NCBI GenBank assembly: GCA_040285825.1
Contig: JAUPSS010000013.1
Coordinates: 186,001 to 250,000, forward strand
Reading direction: 5' to 3'
DNA from: Eukaryota sp. TZLM1-RC
Taxonomy: Eukaryota > Metamonada: BaSk clade
DNA: 64,000 bases
Below, piece by piece: positions 1 through 9,485 of the stretch (the first letter of the stretch is position 1; each line of letters begins with the position of its first letter). The position numbers and the translations under genes were made by a program. Below the pieces are notes generated by a model. That model saw only the letters and a list, made by a program, of their open reading frames with translations. It was not told the DNA's origin and did not search any database.

Positions 1-1
1 A

Positions 2-1226
2 TGCCCAGCATGTCAAAAAACGGCACATGTGCCTAAAAAAGTCATTGAATCATCTGGCTCTCTTTGGGCTGATCTACCTTTTGCACGATTAAACGCAGAT
101 ACTATTGGACCATTACAACAAGATGATAATGGATCCAAATATTTAATAGTTTTTGTAGACTCGTTCACCAGGTATACGATCATTTGCCCTGTAAAGGAAT
201 TGAATGCAGTGGAGGCAACCAATCACCTCCTATGGAGTGTAGTATCAATTTTTGGTATCCCACTGTTGATTCATAGTGACAATGGTATTGAATTTGCAAA
301 TGCCATATTCAAAGGGTTATGCGATTTATTAAACATTGAAGTAAGTCGTTCACTAACTAGCTTTTCACAAAGCAATGGTTTAGTAGAAAGACGACACAGA
401 GACATTTTACAAAGTCTAAGAAAGATTTTGGTGGACTCTGGCGATTATAGCAATTGGAGTGAATATATCCCAATTGTACAACTTCAAATCAATTCAACTA
501 CTAGTAGAGTTACCAGTCATTCGCCCTACAATTTAATGTTTGGTAGCGACCACAGCCCTAGAGCTGATCCTAGTAATATGTTTGAATTAATAAAATCAGC
601 AAATGTTAATATTCCCTTTGCTAAAGATCTTGAAGCAAAACTTGAAAGGATTTCAAGAGAGAAGAGGCAGAGCTCAGGCAAGCTCAACAACTGCCTGCAG
701 TTAACAAACATAGGAACCCTTTTAATAAAGGTGACTTAGTTTTGCGATTAAAGACTAATGGTAAACTCCATGGTTGCTTCGCTGGCCCTTTTCTCGTTGA
801 AGAAGTTAAATCCAATAAAAGTTTATTACTCAAGAATCTTGTCACTGGTTCGACGTCTACGGCAAGTATAAATCATTGTAAACTATACCTTTCAGACTTC
901 CCTAAAGAAGATCTTGATTGGCATAAGAATATTGCTGCTGGCGATATGGAAGAATCTGTAATCGTTAAAATTATAGATCACTTTGATTACGTAGATTCGA
1001 ACAATAATAAAGTTCCTTTTTGTACCGCAGTTTGGTATGGCGGCGAGACTTAGTCTGTCCCAGTTGCTGACGTCACAAGCACTGAGGCATATCAAACATA
1101 TTTGCGCTCCATTAGTCCTCACACTACCAGAAAAGGAAGGTATCTTCTAATTCCAAATCTAAGACTAATTTCTCTGCAGTCAGTACTCGTAGCTTTCGTT
1201 CGAGATCTAAGAAAGGGAAAAGGTAG
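2..1226 (+). pseudogene. Ty3/gypsy-like integrase region, broken, 5' end outside window
   Basis: The reading frame is open from base 2 and starts with a CPAC motif, the CxxC half of an HHCC integrase zinc finger. The integrase core follows, with DTIGPL, HSDNGIEF and NGLVERRHRD carrying the three catalytic acidic residues (DDE). The frame ends at 739. The C-terminal part continues in another frame (GDLVLRLK onward, through 742-1053), so there is a one-base shift in the 643-735 overlap. An in-frame TAG at 1051-1053 interrupts a chromodomain-like tail (VWYGGET, then SVPVADV...AYQTYL), after which the frame runs on into the LTR. Gag, protease and RT would lie upstream, outside the window. The integrase fold is clear; the Ty3/gypsy assignment rests on general resemblance. 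The lesions argue for a dead copy. Confidence 0.8.
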
Positions 1227-1362
1227 TGTTGTGCTGTGGACAATTAGTCTAGTACATTTATATTTATATAACATAGTTCACTAGTGATGGCCTTTATAAG
1301 GGCCGGTGATATTCTAATAAATTATTCCTTATTCTTTGTTATCATATATGGATAAAGCATCA
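1227..1362 (+). repeat. Probable 3' LTR of the integrase element (136 bp)
   Basis: The block starts TGTTGTGCTG directly after a purine-rich tract (gggaaaaggtag) and ends GCATCA, so it has TG...CA ends. The polypurine tract and both termini resemble those of the complete 142-bp LTRs at 31419 and 32384. Directly after 1362 the sequence matches the interior of a family B LINE (compare 8965 onward). This suggests the LTR element was inserted into a LINE. The 5' LTR is outside the window, so the boundary is inferred. Confidence 0.6.
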
Positions 1363-1720
1363 ATAAACCCGTATCTCAGCTAGGACGTGTTGAGCATGTC
1401 AAGTATCAGCTGGTTCCATTTGCTGTTTCTCTTTTTGGTAACATTGGAATATCTGGCATTAAATTTCTTGAAAGTTTCAGAAGTTTAATAAAAGAAAGAG
1501 CAGGAAAAGAATTGAACTTCAATTTCTGGCACAATAGAATTGTTTTTAGTATTCTTAAAGCAATTCCAGAAATGTTGACCAAAGCACTGTTACAATTAGG
1601 AATAGAGTATGAAAATCGCGAGGTGAAAAGATTGGATGATGTTGATGCGTGTATTGAGGATATTGAGTTCTAGTTTTTTCTTTAATGTTTTGTTAGCGTT
1701 GAAAATAAATTTCAATTTAT
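1363..1720 (+). mobile_element. Family B LINE, 3' fragment
   Basis: Close match to 8963-9330: the same stretch from the KKYNEPL region to the terminal DACIEDIEF and stop at about 1674, plus a short 3' UTR. The 5' part is missing because the LTR element joins it at 1362. It encodes the part after the endonuclease core. No intact ORF. Confidence 0.8.
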
Positions 1721-2935
1721 TCCAGTTTATCTCCCGAATTATGACAATCATGTTTTCCCATATCCATTCAAGAAATTCCAGACAGAAGTTTGTATTCATT
1801 AAAATTTGCGTTGAAAAAGCTCCAACGACATCTTTTGCAAAAATTTGAAAGCAAGGATTTTATTGTTCGACTTAGCACGGCTAAGAAAAAAATCCTGCTT
1901 TTGCAAATTTTTTGATTGATTTGAAGGACAGTTCATCTGCAGTTTTGATAAATCAAATTCCCCAGATTAATGGCCTATTTTTGAATGACGACCAATGGAC
2001 CACTGCTATGAGAATGCGTTGTTATTTATGGCCTTTTAATTTGCCCAATGATTTATTTTGCAAATGTGGAGCTAGTTTGACATTATCACATTTATTTAAT
2101 TGCAATAGATTTATTTCCTATCGTTCTACGTTGCATGATGCAGTTAGAGATCAAATCCATGCAATGTGTAATTCTTATCATATTGAATCTTTTGTAGAAC
2201 CTTTGTTGAGGTCTCTTGATATAAATGAAAGCGTAAGAGATTCAGAATATTGAAAATGACGTGCTGATGTTGTTGTGCCCTCGTTTGATGATGTCATGAA
2301 TGTTGTTGATGTCGTAACAGTGGATGTTTACAAGAAAAATGCCTTGAAAAATGCTCAATCCGAAGTATCCCCCCTTGATGACTCCGAATTGTACAAACGG
2401 AAAAAATATTTTTTTAAAACTGGAATAATTATTGAGATAAAAAACCCATCTAGAATTCAATATCCTCCAAACAAGCGTCACTATTACTGAACCTACTCAC
2501 AGCATTACGTTCATATTCTACACCAATAGCTAAAAGTGCCTTTGAAATCATTGTTGGAATAGACTTGAAAATGCAAAAAACAATTCTATTTAACCAGAAA
2601 GTGGAGTTCATTGTTTTACCAGACCTATTCAGTAACACTTTTTTAAAATTTTCAAAAAAATGCAACCCTGAAGGTCCAATATTGCCAAAAAGAGAACAAA
2701 TATGCAAATCCTTTAAAAGAATTGAAACATGTTCGCCATGTAGATTACCAAATTTGCCCATTTGCTATATCGTTGTATGGTCGTCTTGGAAAAACTGCTA
2801 TGAATTTTATTGATGATTTTGAAAATCTTGTGAAAAGAAGAATGAATAAGCGTTTTGATCGTCGCTTGTGGCTAAATCGTATTGTTTTTACTATTTTCAA
2901 ATCAATTCTTAAAATTTTTCATGCTTAATATTTGC
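1721..2935 (+). mobile_element. Family B-like LINE fragment with frameshifts, split by a reverse-strand LINE
   Basis: It starts in the post-RT region, matching the sequence near 4870, and runs through the CCHC motif (CKCGASLTLSHLFNC) in the frame 1912-2253 and the endonuclease core (VVDVVTVDV near 2300). After the insertion at 2410-2697 it resumes (PLKELKHVRHVDYQ, 2708 onward) and stops near 2928. Several frameshifts show that it is inactive. Confidence 0.8.
2410..2697 (-). mobile_element. LINE 3' fragment inserted into the preceding LINE, 6-bp TSD
   Basis: The minus strand reads SLFGNIGPSG to the terminal DACLEDIEF and stop, with a tail towards 2410. It is nearly the same sequence as the minus-strand copy at 16123-16355. 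AAATAT occurs at 2404-2409 and again at 2698-2703. Removing the insert and one AAATAT brings the KRKKY and PLKEL parts of the surrounding LINE together in order, which supports these boundaries. Confidence 0.75.
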
Positions 2936-2985
2936 TACACTGGGAGAATAACCCACATTTTGAGATCTTGTGCTCCATCCATAGC
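2915..2985 (+). mobile_element. Short family A LINE remnant
   Basis: About 70 bp match 7125-7195 of the full-length element (region encoding ICYTGRITHILRSC). It lies at the junction between two family B copies. It is too short to define its ends or TSD. Confidence 0.6.
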
Positions 2986-5012
2986 TAATTTAATTTAATT
3001 TACCTCCCAAAGATGAGTGCACTGCAGAAGACAATGATGCAGTGATGTTAGATATTCCCCTTGAAGCAAGTCAAATCGATAATTGTGCTATTTGTAATGA
3101 AAAAGCTGAAAGATATATTTTAAAAAATAATTTATATGTATGCCATGTTTGCTCCTCGCTTGATACATTACGGCCTCCATGTAAGATTCCGAATGTTCTC
3201 AGTCCCAAGGCTTCCATTCCCTTTTCTGTTGCGTTTAGAACATTCAGTCTTGCTTTGAAAAAAGGAGAATGGGATATATTTTCTATTTGGAAATTCTTCC
3301 TTGAACAAAAAATCAGGTTCTCGTCCCCAAAAGGTTTTCACTGCAAAGAAACAACCCAAGAATAAGACTGTACGAAAACTTTTGCTACGTGGGAGATATG
3401 GTTCAGGGAAAGACGCTCTGTTCTCATCTGATCTTGCTCCTGTGACTGATGAAACTGTAAATCAATTAGTGGATCTGCATCCAGCTGAATTTCTTAATTT
3501 GGATAAACCATCTGCTTCACAATTTTGGAAACAAAATCCACTTTCTGAAAAAGAAGTTGAAACTGCCATTTTCCGTCTTCCATCTGGAAAAGCTCCAGGT
3601 CCATCTGGAATTACTTTTGATATGCTGTAATCTGTGTGCCGCCAAAATGCCTTTATTATTCAAGATTTATGTTCCTTTTTGCAAGATGTTTTGACAATGA
3701 AAATTGTTCCACCCAAAGAATTAAGTGCATCACGGTTAGTGGCTTTAACTAAACCTAATGGAAAAGTTCGCCCAATTGCCATTGGTGAAGCCATTTATCG
3801 CTTGATGTCTTCAGTAATTTTTAATCGAGTTTCAACAAAAGCTAAAGAATACTTTTCTCCATTCCAATATGGAATCAAAACTATAGATGGAGCTTCAGTT
3901 GCAGCTTTGACATCTGATCTGTTTTTCAATTGTCACGAAAATAGTTGCATTTTTAATCTTGATTTCAAAAATGCTTTCAATTCAGTGAAAAGAGATTCAA
4001 TTTGGAAAGAAATCAAATCAAATTTTCCTGAACTCGACTTTTTTTTATAGGTTTTATGGTAATTCATCTGATTTAATTTTTAATTCTTTTAATCTGGATT
4101 CTTTATCAGGAGTTAAACAAGGAGACCCTTTAGGTCCTTTCTTTTTTTGTCTTGCAATTCACCCAATTTTGAAAAAATTAAAAGAAGAAAATTCTGACCT
4201 TCAAGTGGTAGCTTACATGGATGACATTTCTTGTATTGGTCCAGAAAGTACAATTAATAGGGTTGCTAATGAAGCTGCTACATTATACCAATCCGTAGGT
4301 CTTGACTTGAATGTTCAAAAATGTTTTTGTATTTCTAGAAAAAATGTTAAGTTAATAATTAATTCCATCGAAGTTCCATATATTGATTATACTTCAACTA
4401 GTTTCTGCTTTCTGGGTTGCTATTGAGGTTCCGCCGAAAAGACACTTGACAGCCTTGAAAATTATTTAAATTCAATTAAAAAAGAGCTAGAAGTCATAAA
4501 AACTCTTGAATTGGAAAAACATCTTAAGTTTTTTCTTTTGAAAATTTGTTATGCTGGAAAAATTACTCATTTACTGCGATCATTACCTCCATCCCTAACT
4601 TACAATTTTTGTAGACAATTTAACAAAATACGTACCCAATTTTTGGCTTATTTAATGTCTGTTGATCCATCAATTTTGAAAAATCATATTTTTTCGGATG
4701 TTCAACTTGGCGGTGTTGGATTCAATTCATCAAAATATTTGACCAAAGCTGCAATTATTGGTGGTGGAAAAAATTTTGTATTTGAATTCTCTAGAAGATA
4801 TCCTTTTGCCGAAAATCTTCTTGAAAATACAAATAGCATATTCCTGGATAACTTAAGACAAGAAATATCCAGTTTATCTCCCGACTTATGGCAATCATGT
4901 TTCCCCATATCCATTCAAGAAATTCCAGACAGAAGTTTATATTCATTAAAATTTGCGTTGAAAAAGCTCCAACGACATCTTTTGAAAAATTTTGAAAACA
5001 AGGATTTTTTTT
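2986..5012 (+). mobile_element. Family B LINE, 5'-truncated, with nonsense and frameshift lesions
   Basis: It begins in the first ORF, upstream of a CxxC...CxxC zinc ribbon (CAICNEKAE...CHVC, about 3078-3155). RT domain pieces follow: GKAPGPSGITFD, LDFKNAFNSVKR and YMDD near 4218. Lesions include TAA at 3628-3630, a frameshift near 4050 and TGA at 4424-4426. The change from the frame of 3042-3365 to that of 3301-3630 is +1, the same relation as in the full-length family A element. The copy ends where that element begins, and its continuation appears to be 8499-9345. Confidence 0.85.
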
Positions 5013-5090
5013 TCTCCCTCCCTTAGTCAACCCTTTCATATTTCACTTTCTGTCAAGGCGTCAAAGTCGTACTGTTTCTCTGTCAAAACG

Positions 5091-5909
5091 ATGCCTTTGG
5101 CTGATAGTGAATCTGATACTGATTGGAACGCCCAAGCAAAGATTCTACCAGTCAGATCAAGCTCATCCACTCCACTTCCCCACTCTCCCCACAATACAAG
5201 CTATGCTCGAAATTCATCTCAAAAAAATTTTCATTCAAAAACTGATCATTGTACCAGAAAAAACACAGAAAAACCACCATTACGTTCCTTGCGTTCTGTT
5301 GCGCGTTCTATTAACAACTCCGTTTCTCGAAATTTGTTTTCTCCAGCTGAAGCTGCAAAAAGTCAAAAGTCTATTTCTACTTTTAACTCAAAAATTGACA
5401 AAATTGAAAGAACTGAAAAAATGAAACCACTGCCATTAAAAGGTTCTAAAAAATGTTCGATTTGTGGTATCAGTGGTCATAATTCGAGAACGTGCCCTGA
5501 GAAACAAAAAAGAGAATTTGATTTAAAATCTGCTCAACAAATTCTCAAATGTTCTGTTCCAGCTGTTGCCGTTGTGAAAGGTGCTGAAAATGATGTTTCT
5601 GACGATCAACAGTTAAATGCTTCTAGTGTTTCCTCTTCTTCCTCTTCTGAAAACAGTAATTTTTGTTGTCCATTTTGCAAAAAAGATGTTGCAGATTCAC
5701 GAAATGGTCGAAAACTTCTGTTTTGTACGAATTGTAAAGCCGTTGATACCGTAAGACCCCCGATCCGGATCCCAGTAGAAATAAGTCCCGCCAGCACAAT
5801 CCCCTTCTCAATGGAAATGAGAAATTTTACTTCCGAATTGAAAAATAATAAGTGGAATATTTCATCCTTCTGGAAATATTTTGCTAGAAAAAAACAAAAA
5901 TTGTTTTAA
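5091..5909 (+). CDS. Family A LINE ORF1: CCHC and zinc-ribbon protein (272 aa)
   Basis: The start is the ATG at 5091, the first ATG after an A/T-rich leader; the frame is open further upstream but without an ATG. Residues 1-110 are Ser/Lys-rich and basic. CSICGISGHNSRTC at about residues 122-135 is a retroviral-type CCHC knuckle. A CxxC...CxxC ribbon (CPFCKK...CTNC) lies at about 194-214. A Ser run precedes the ribbon. The end (IPFSMEM...SSFWKYF) is conserved in the family B copy at 3042-3365. Nucleic-acid binding is inferred from the zinc motifs. The frame ends TTT TAA at 5904-5909, and ORF2 continues in +1, so this may be the N-terminal part of one fused protein. Confidence 0.8.
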   Translation: MPLADSESDTDWNAQAKILPVRSSSSTPLPHSPHNTSYARNSSQKNFHSKTDHCTRKNTEKPPLRSLRSVARSINNSVSRNLFSPAEAAKSQKSISTFNSKIDKIERTEKMKPLPLKGSKKCSICGISGHNSRTCPEKQKREFDLKSAQQILKCSVPAVAVVKGAENDVSDDQQLNASSVSSSSSSENSNFCCPFCKKDVADSRNGRKLLFCTNCKAVDTVRPPIRIPVEISPASTIPFSMEMRNFTSELKNNKWNISSFWKYFARKKQKLF

Positions 5910-8460
5910 GAAAAAATTTGGAAATAGAAAAATTGTAAAATCAAAAATTTGCCGAAAATTGTGCTTACGTGGTCGTTATGGTGCCGCAAAGCAGTCTTTG
6001 TTTTCCTCTTCTTTGGCTGATGTAAACTCTGATACCCTTGAAAAACTCCAAAAGTTGCATCCTCAAGAAAATTTCAAGTGCAGCAAGCCTGAAGTGTGTC
6101 CTTTTTGGATTGAAAATCCTATTACTGCAATTGAGGTTCTTAAAGCTATTCAAAAATTACCTAAGGGGAAAGCAGCAGGCCCATCTGGAATTTCTTTTGA
6201 TCTCTTAAAAATAGCGTGTTCCAGTGCTCCCGAAATTGCTGATGATCTAGCCCACTATTTTCAACAATTAATTGTTTTGAAAATAAATCCTCCATTTGAA
6301 TTACTCGCAGCACGTCTGATTGCTTTAGTAAAGCCTGGAAACGGAATCAAACCTGATGGAATACGCCCAATTGCTGTTGGTGAATCTCTTTCTCGTTTGC
6401 TAGCATCAATTGTCTTCGATCGTGTCAAAGACAAAGCTTCTACATTTTTGAATCCTCATCAATTTGGAATCAAAACAATTGATGGTGCTTCTGTTGCTGC
6501 TATTGCCTCTGATACCTTTTTTAATGCAGAGGGAAATAATTTTATTTTTAATCTCGACTTTAAAAATGCCTTTAATTCTGTAAAGCGAGAAGCAATTTTT
6601 GAAGTTATTAAATATGATTTTCCTGAGCTATCGAGTTTTTTCTACCATTTTTATGGGAAAGAATCGGATTTAATTTTTAATTCATTTGGTCTTAAATCAT
6701 CTTCTGGTGTGAAGCAAGGTGATCCTTTAGGCCCATTATTGTTTTGTTTAGCTATTCACAAAACTTTAAATATCATTAAGCAAAAATACCCTTCTATAAA
6801 AATAGTTGCTTATATGGATGATATATCCTTGATTGGTTCATTTGATTTACTAGAATTGGTTGCTCAAGAAATTGCCGATTCATATGAAAATATTGGGCTT
6901 CATCTTAATGCCAGCAAATGCCTTCTGATTGGCTCTTCTGCTCAAGACCTCGTGATAAACGATTCTATTGTCCCTTTTACTAATTATAGTAGTGATGCTT
7001 TTAAGTTCCTTGGTTGTTGGTTAGGAAATGTGCCTCAAATTCAGAATGAATTGCAAGTTATTTTGGAAAAAATGAAAATTGAACTTGATTCAATTTCTTC
7101 TTTAGATATAGAAAAGCATATTAAATTTTTTATGCTTAAAATTTGCTACACTGGGAGAATAACCCACATTTTGAGATCTTGTGCTCCTTCCATAGCATTC
7201 GATTTTTGTCGTTCTTTTAATTCATTGAGAACAGAATTTTTTGCTGATTTATTGGATGTAGAACCAGGAATGTTGAAAAGCCATTTATTTTCTTCAGCAA
7301 ATTTGGGTGGTATTGGTTTTACTAAATCTTCAATTTTGTGTCAATCAGCATTCTTGGGTGGTGGCAAAAATTTTATTTATGAATTTTCGCGTAGATTTCC
7401 TGATGATTCTCATCTGTTAGTCCCCAATTGTAGTCCCTATTTGTATGAGTTATCTTGTGAACTTGAAAAATTACCGCCACAAATTTGGACCAAATGTTTT
7501 CCTCAATCAATTCAAGAAATTCCAAACCGATCTCTTTTTAATTTACAGTTTTGCTGTAAAAAGCTTCAACAAAAATTGTCAAAGATTTTTGAAAGCTTGG
7601 ATTTTGATGTTAGACTTGGCTTGGCCAAGAAAAAGAATCCCGCTTTTGCAAATCTTTTACAAGATATGTGTGACAGTACTTTTTCTGCCTTAGTAACAAC
7701 AATTCCACAAGTTTATGCTACTCTCTTATCCGATTCTGCTTGGACTCTGAATATGAGATTTCGTTCCTTTATCTGGCCTGATAATTTACCTCATAATTTA
7801 ATTTGTAAATGTTCTCGAAAAATTACAACTACTCATTTGTTAAATTGTAAACATTTTATTACTTTTAGAAGCAAGGTTCATGATGCTGTAAGAGACCAGT
7901 TATATTGTATGTGTAAATCTCATAGAATTGAATCCTTCTGGGAACCTCTGTTGTCAAATCTGTTTGATGCTGAAGATGATTTTCATAAGAATAATAGAGG
8001 TGATGTTATATTACCTGGATTAGATGGAAGCTTCATTTTATTGGATGTAATGTCTGTTAATCCTTGTAATGCCTCAAATGAAAGGCTTGTTAATTCTGAA
8101 ATTCATAATCCCCTTTCAAATGCTGAAAATTTTAAATTCAAAAAATACAATGAACCTTTGTCCAAATTGGCCAGTCTACAGCATGCAAAATACAATTTGT
8201 ATCCATTTGTATTTTCCCTTTTTGGTTCACTTGCACCAACTGCTTTTCGTTTTTTGGATGATTTTGAAATGATTGTAAAGAGAAGAACTGGCAGAAATTT
8301 CAACAGATTGTTTTGGCAAAATAGAATAGTGTTTTCTATTTTTAAGGGGATGTTGAAGATGGTTTCTGATGCTTTGCTTTCTCTTGGATCTCACTATGAG
8401 AGAGTTGCATCTAGTGTTTTTGTTTTGGGAGAGATGGATTTTTTGGGTGTTGATTTATAG
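5881..8460 (+). CDS. Family A LINE ORF2: reverse transcriptase with restriction-like endonuclease (859 codons)
   Basis: The frame has no stop from 5842 to 8460. RT motifs include GKAAGPSGISFD, RPIAVGES, LDFKNAFNSVKR (about residue 226), GVKQGDPLGPLL and YMDD (residue 311). A CCHC motif, CKCSRKITTTHLLNC, lies near 643-657, followed by the R..VHDAVRD signature. The C-terminal third has RGDVILPG, LLDVMSV and KFKKYNEPL, matching the spacing of a PD-(D/E)xK endonuclease such as that of R2. The first Met in the frame is the one in YMDD, so an independent ATG start is impossible. Expression must come through ORF1 by a +1 shift, or the copy carries a one-base lesion. Confidence 0.9.
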   Translation: MLEKNKNCFKKKFGNRKIVKSKICRKLCLRGRYGAAKQSLFSSSLADVNSDTLEKLQKLHPQENFKCSKPEVCPFWIENPITAIEVLKAIQKLPKGKAAGPSGISFDLLKIACSSAPEIADDLAHYFQQLIVLKINPPFELLAARLIALVKPGNGIKPDGIRPIAVGESLSRLLASIVFDRVKDKASTFLNPHQFGIKTIDGASVAAIASDTFFNAEGNNFIFNLDFKNAFNSVKREAIFEVIKYDFPELSSFFYHFYGKESDLIFNSFGLKSSSGVKQGDPLGPLLFCLAIHKTLNIIKQKYPSIKIVAYMDDISLIGSFDLLELVAQEIADSYENIGLHLNASKCLLIGSSAQDLVINDSIVPFTNYSSDAFKFLGCWLGNVPQIQNELQVILEKMKIELDSISSLDIEKHIKFFMLKICYTGRITHILRSCAPSIAFDFCRSFNSLRTEFFADLLDVEPGMLKSHLFSSANLGGIGFTKSSILCQSAFLGGGKNFIYEFSRRFPDDSHLLVPNCSPYLYELSCELEKLPPQIWTKCFPQSIQEIPNRSLFNLQFCCKKLQQKLSKIFESLDFDVRLGLAKKKNPAFANLLQDMCDSTFSALVTTIPQVYATLLSDSAWTLNMRFRSFIWPDNLPHNLICKCSRKITTTHLLNCKHFITFRSKVHDAVRDQLYCMCKSHRIESFWEPLLSNLFDAEDDFHKNNRGDVILPGLDGSFILLDVMSVNPCNASNERLVNSEIHNPLSNAENFKFKKYNEPLSKLASLQHAKYNLYPFVFSLFGSLAPTAFRFLDDFEMIVKRRTGRNFNRLFWQNRIVFSIFKGMLKMVSDALLSLGSHYERVASSVFVLGEMDFLGVDL

Positions 8461-8498
8461 GTTTTGAATAAAATTAAAATTTTGGTCAAAAAAAAGTT

Positions 8499-9345
8499 GT
8501 CTTATTTCCCAGATTCCAAATGTATATGGTCTATTATTAAATGATCATCACTGGACAACTGCCTTCAGGATGAGGTGTTTTCTGTGGCCATGTAGTGTGC
8601 CAAATGATTTGATTTGTCGTTGTGGTCAGCTCATTAATCTGAATCATTTATTTAATTGCAAATTTAATATTACATATCGCTCGGTTGTTCACGATGCTGT
8701 TAGAGACCAACTATACGCTATGTGCAAAAGTCATCACATTGAAGCTTTTGTTGAACCACTTGTGCGAAGGTTGTCATCTGAAAATGAAGATGAAAATACT
8801 TTTGGGAAACGCCGTGCTGATTTAATTACCCCTGCGTCTGATGGTGTTATTAAAGTTGTTGATGTTGTCACTGTTGATGTTTGTAAAGACTCAGCAATTG
8901 ATTTTGCTAAAAGAGATGAAACTCCACTTTGCTTTTCTGAAAAGAGCAAAATCAAAAAGTACAATGAACCCTTATCTCAGCTAGGACGTGTTGAGCATGT
9001 CAAGTATCAGTTGGTTCCATTTACTGTTTCTCTTTTTGGTAACATTGGAATATCTGGAATTAAATTTCTCGAAGGTTTCAGAAGTTTAATAAAAGAAAGA
9101 GCGGGAAAAGAATTGAACTTCATTTCCTGGCACAGTAGATTTGTTTTCAGTATCCTTCAAGCAATTCCCGAAATGATAACCAAAGCACTGCTACAATTAG
9201 GAATAGAGTATGAGAATCGCGCATTGAAGAGGTTTGATGATGTTGATGCGTGTATTGAGGATATTGAGTTCTAGTATTTTAGTTTAGTTGTTTTGCTTGC
9301 GTTTCAAAATAAAAAGTCCTGGAATTAAAATTTTTTGTTGAGAAT
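8499..9345 (+). mobile_element. Family B LINE, 3' part, uninterrupted ORF 8570-9274
   Basis: It continues family B from QIPNVYGLLLND through CRCGQLINLNHLFNC (CCHC), RRADLITP and VVDVVTVDV (endonuclease core) and KIKKYNEPL to DACIEDIEF and the stop at 9272-9274. The 3' UTR runs to about 9345. The reading frame is intact here, although the 5' part (2986-5012) is broken. It is the best endonuclease sequence of family B in the window. Confidence 0.8.
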
Positions 9346-9485
9346 CAGTATTATAAATTTTGTTAGTTTAAAATACAGAGCAAGACACAGTAAGACAATA
9401 AAAAAATAAAATATATAAAATTAAAAATAGATATAGAAAATAGTAAATAAATATATATCGACCACAGTTTATAATACAAAAAACA

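Larger units (their letters stand above)
5013..8498 (+). mobile_element. Family A non-LTR retrotransposon, apparently full length
   Basis: A roughly 75-bp leader, ORF1 (5091-5909), an overlapping ORF2 (5881-8460) and a short 3' UTR (GTTTTGAATAAAATT...) ending in an A-tract. The same 3' end occurs at 27451-27484. Domain order is CCHC, zinc ribbon, RT, CCHC, restriction-like endonuclease, which resembles R2/R4/NeSL/Hero-type elements rather than APE-type LINEs. It sits inside a family B copy that resumes at 8499 and lacks about 85-90 bp there, so insertion with a small target deletion is likely. No TSD is seen. It could be active if its +1 junction is programmed. Confidence 0.85.

Noticed and set aside
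13-222. Minus-strand frame of 69 codons opposite the integrase
   Set aside because: It is a shadow of the conserved integrase frame on the other strand and shows no domain.
2404-2935. Head-to-head LINE pieces as a twin-priming inversion of one element
   Set aside because: The two pieces cover the same C-terminal region with different sequences, and a TSD marks the minus-strand piece as a separate insertion.
5881-5883. TTG at 5881 as an independent start for ORF2
   Set aside because: The frame is open further upstream (from 5842), no family member shows a start here, and domain continuity favours fusion with ORF1.
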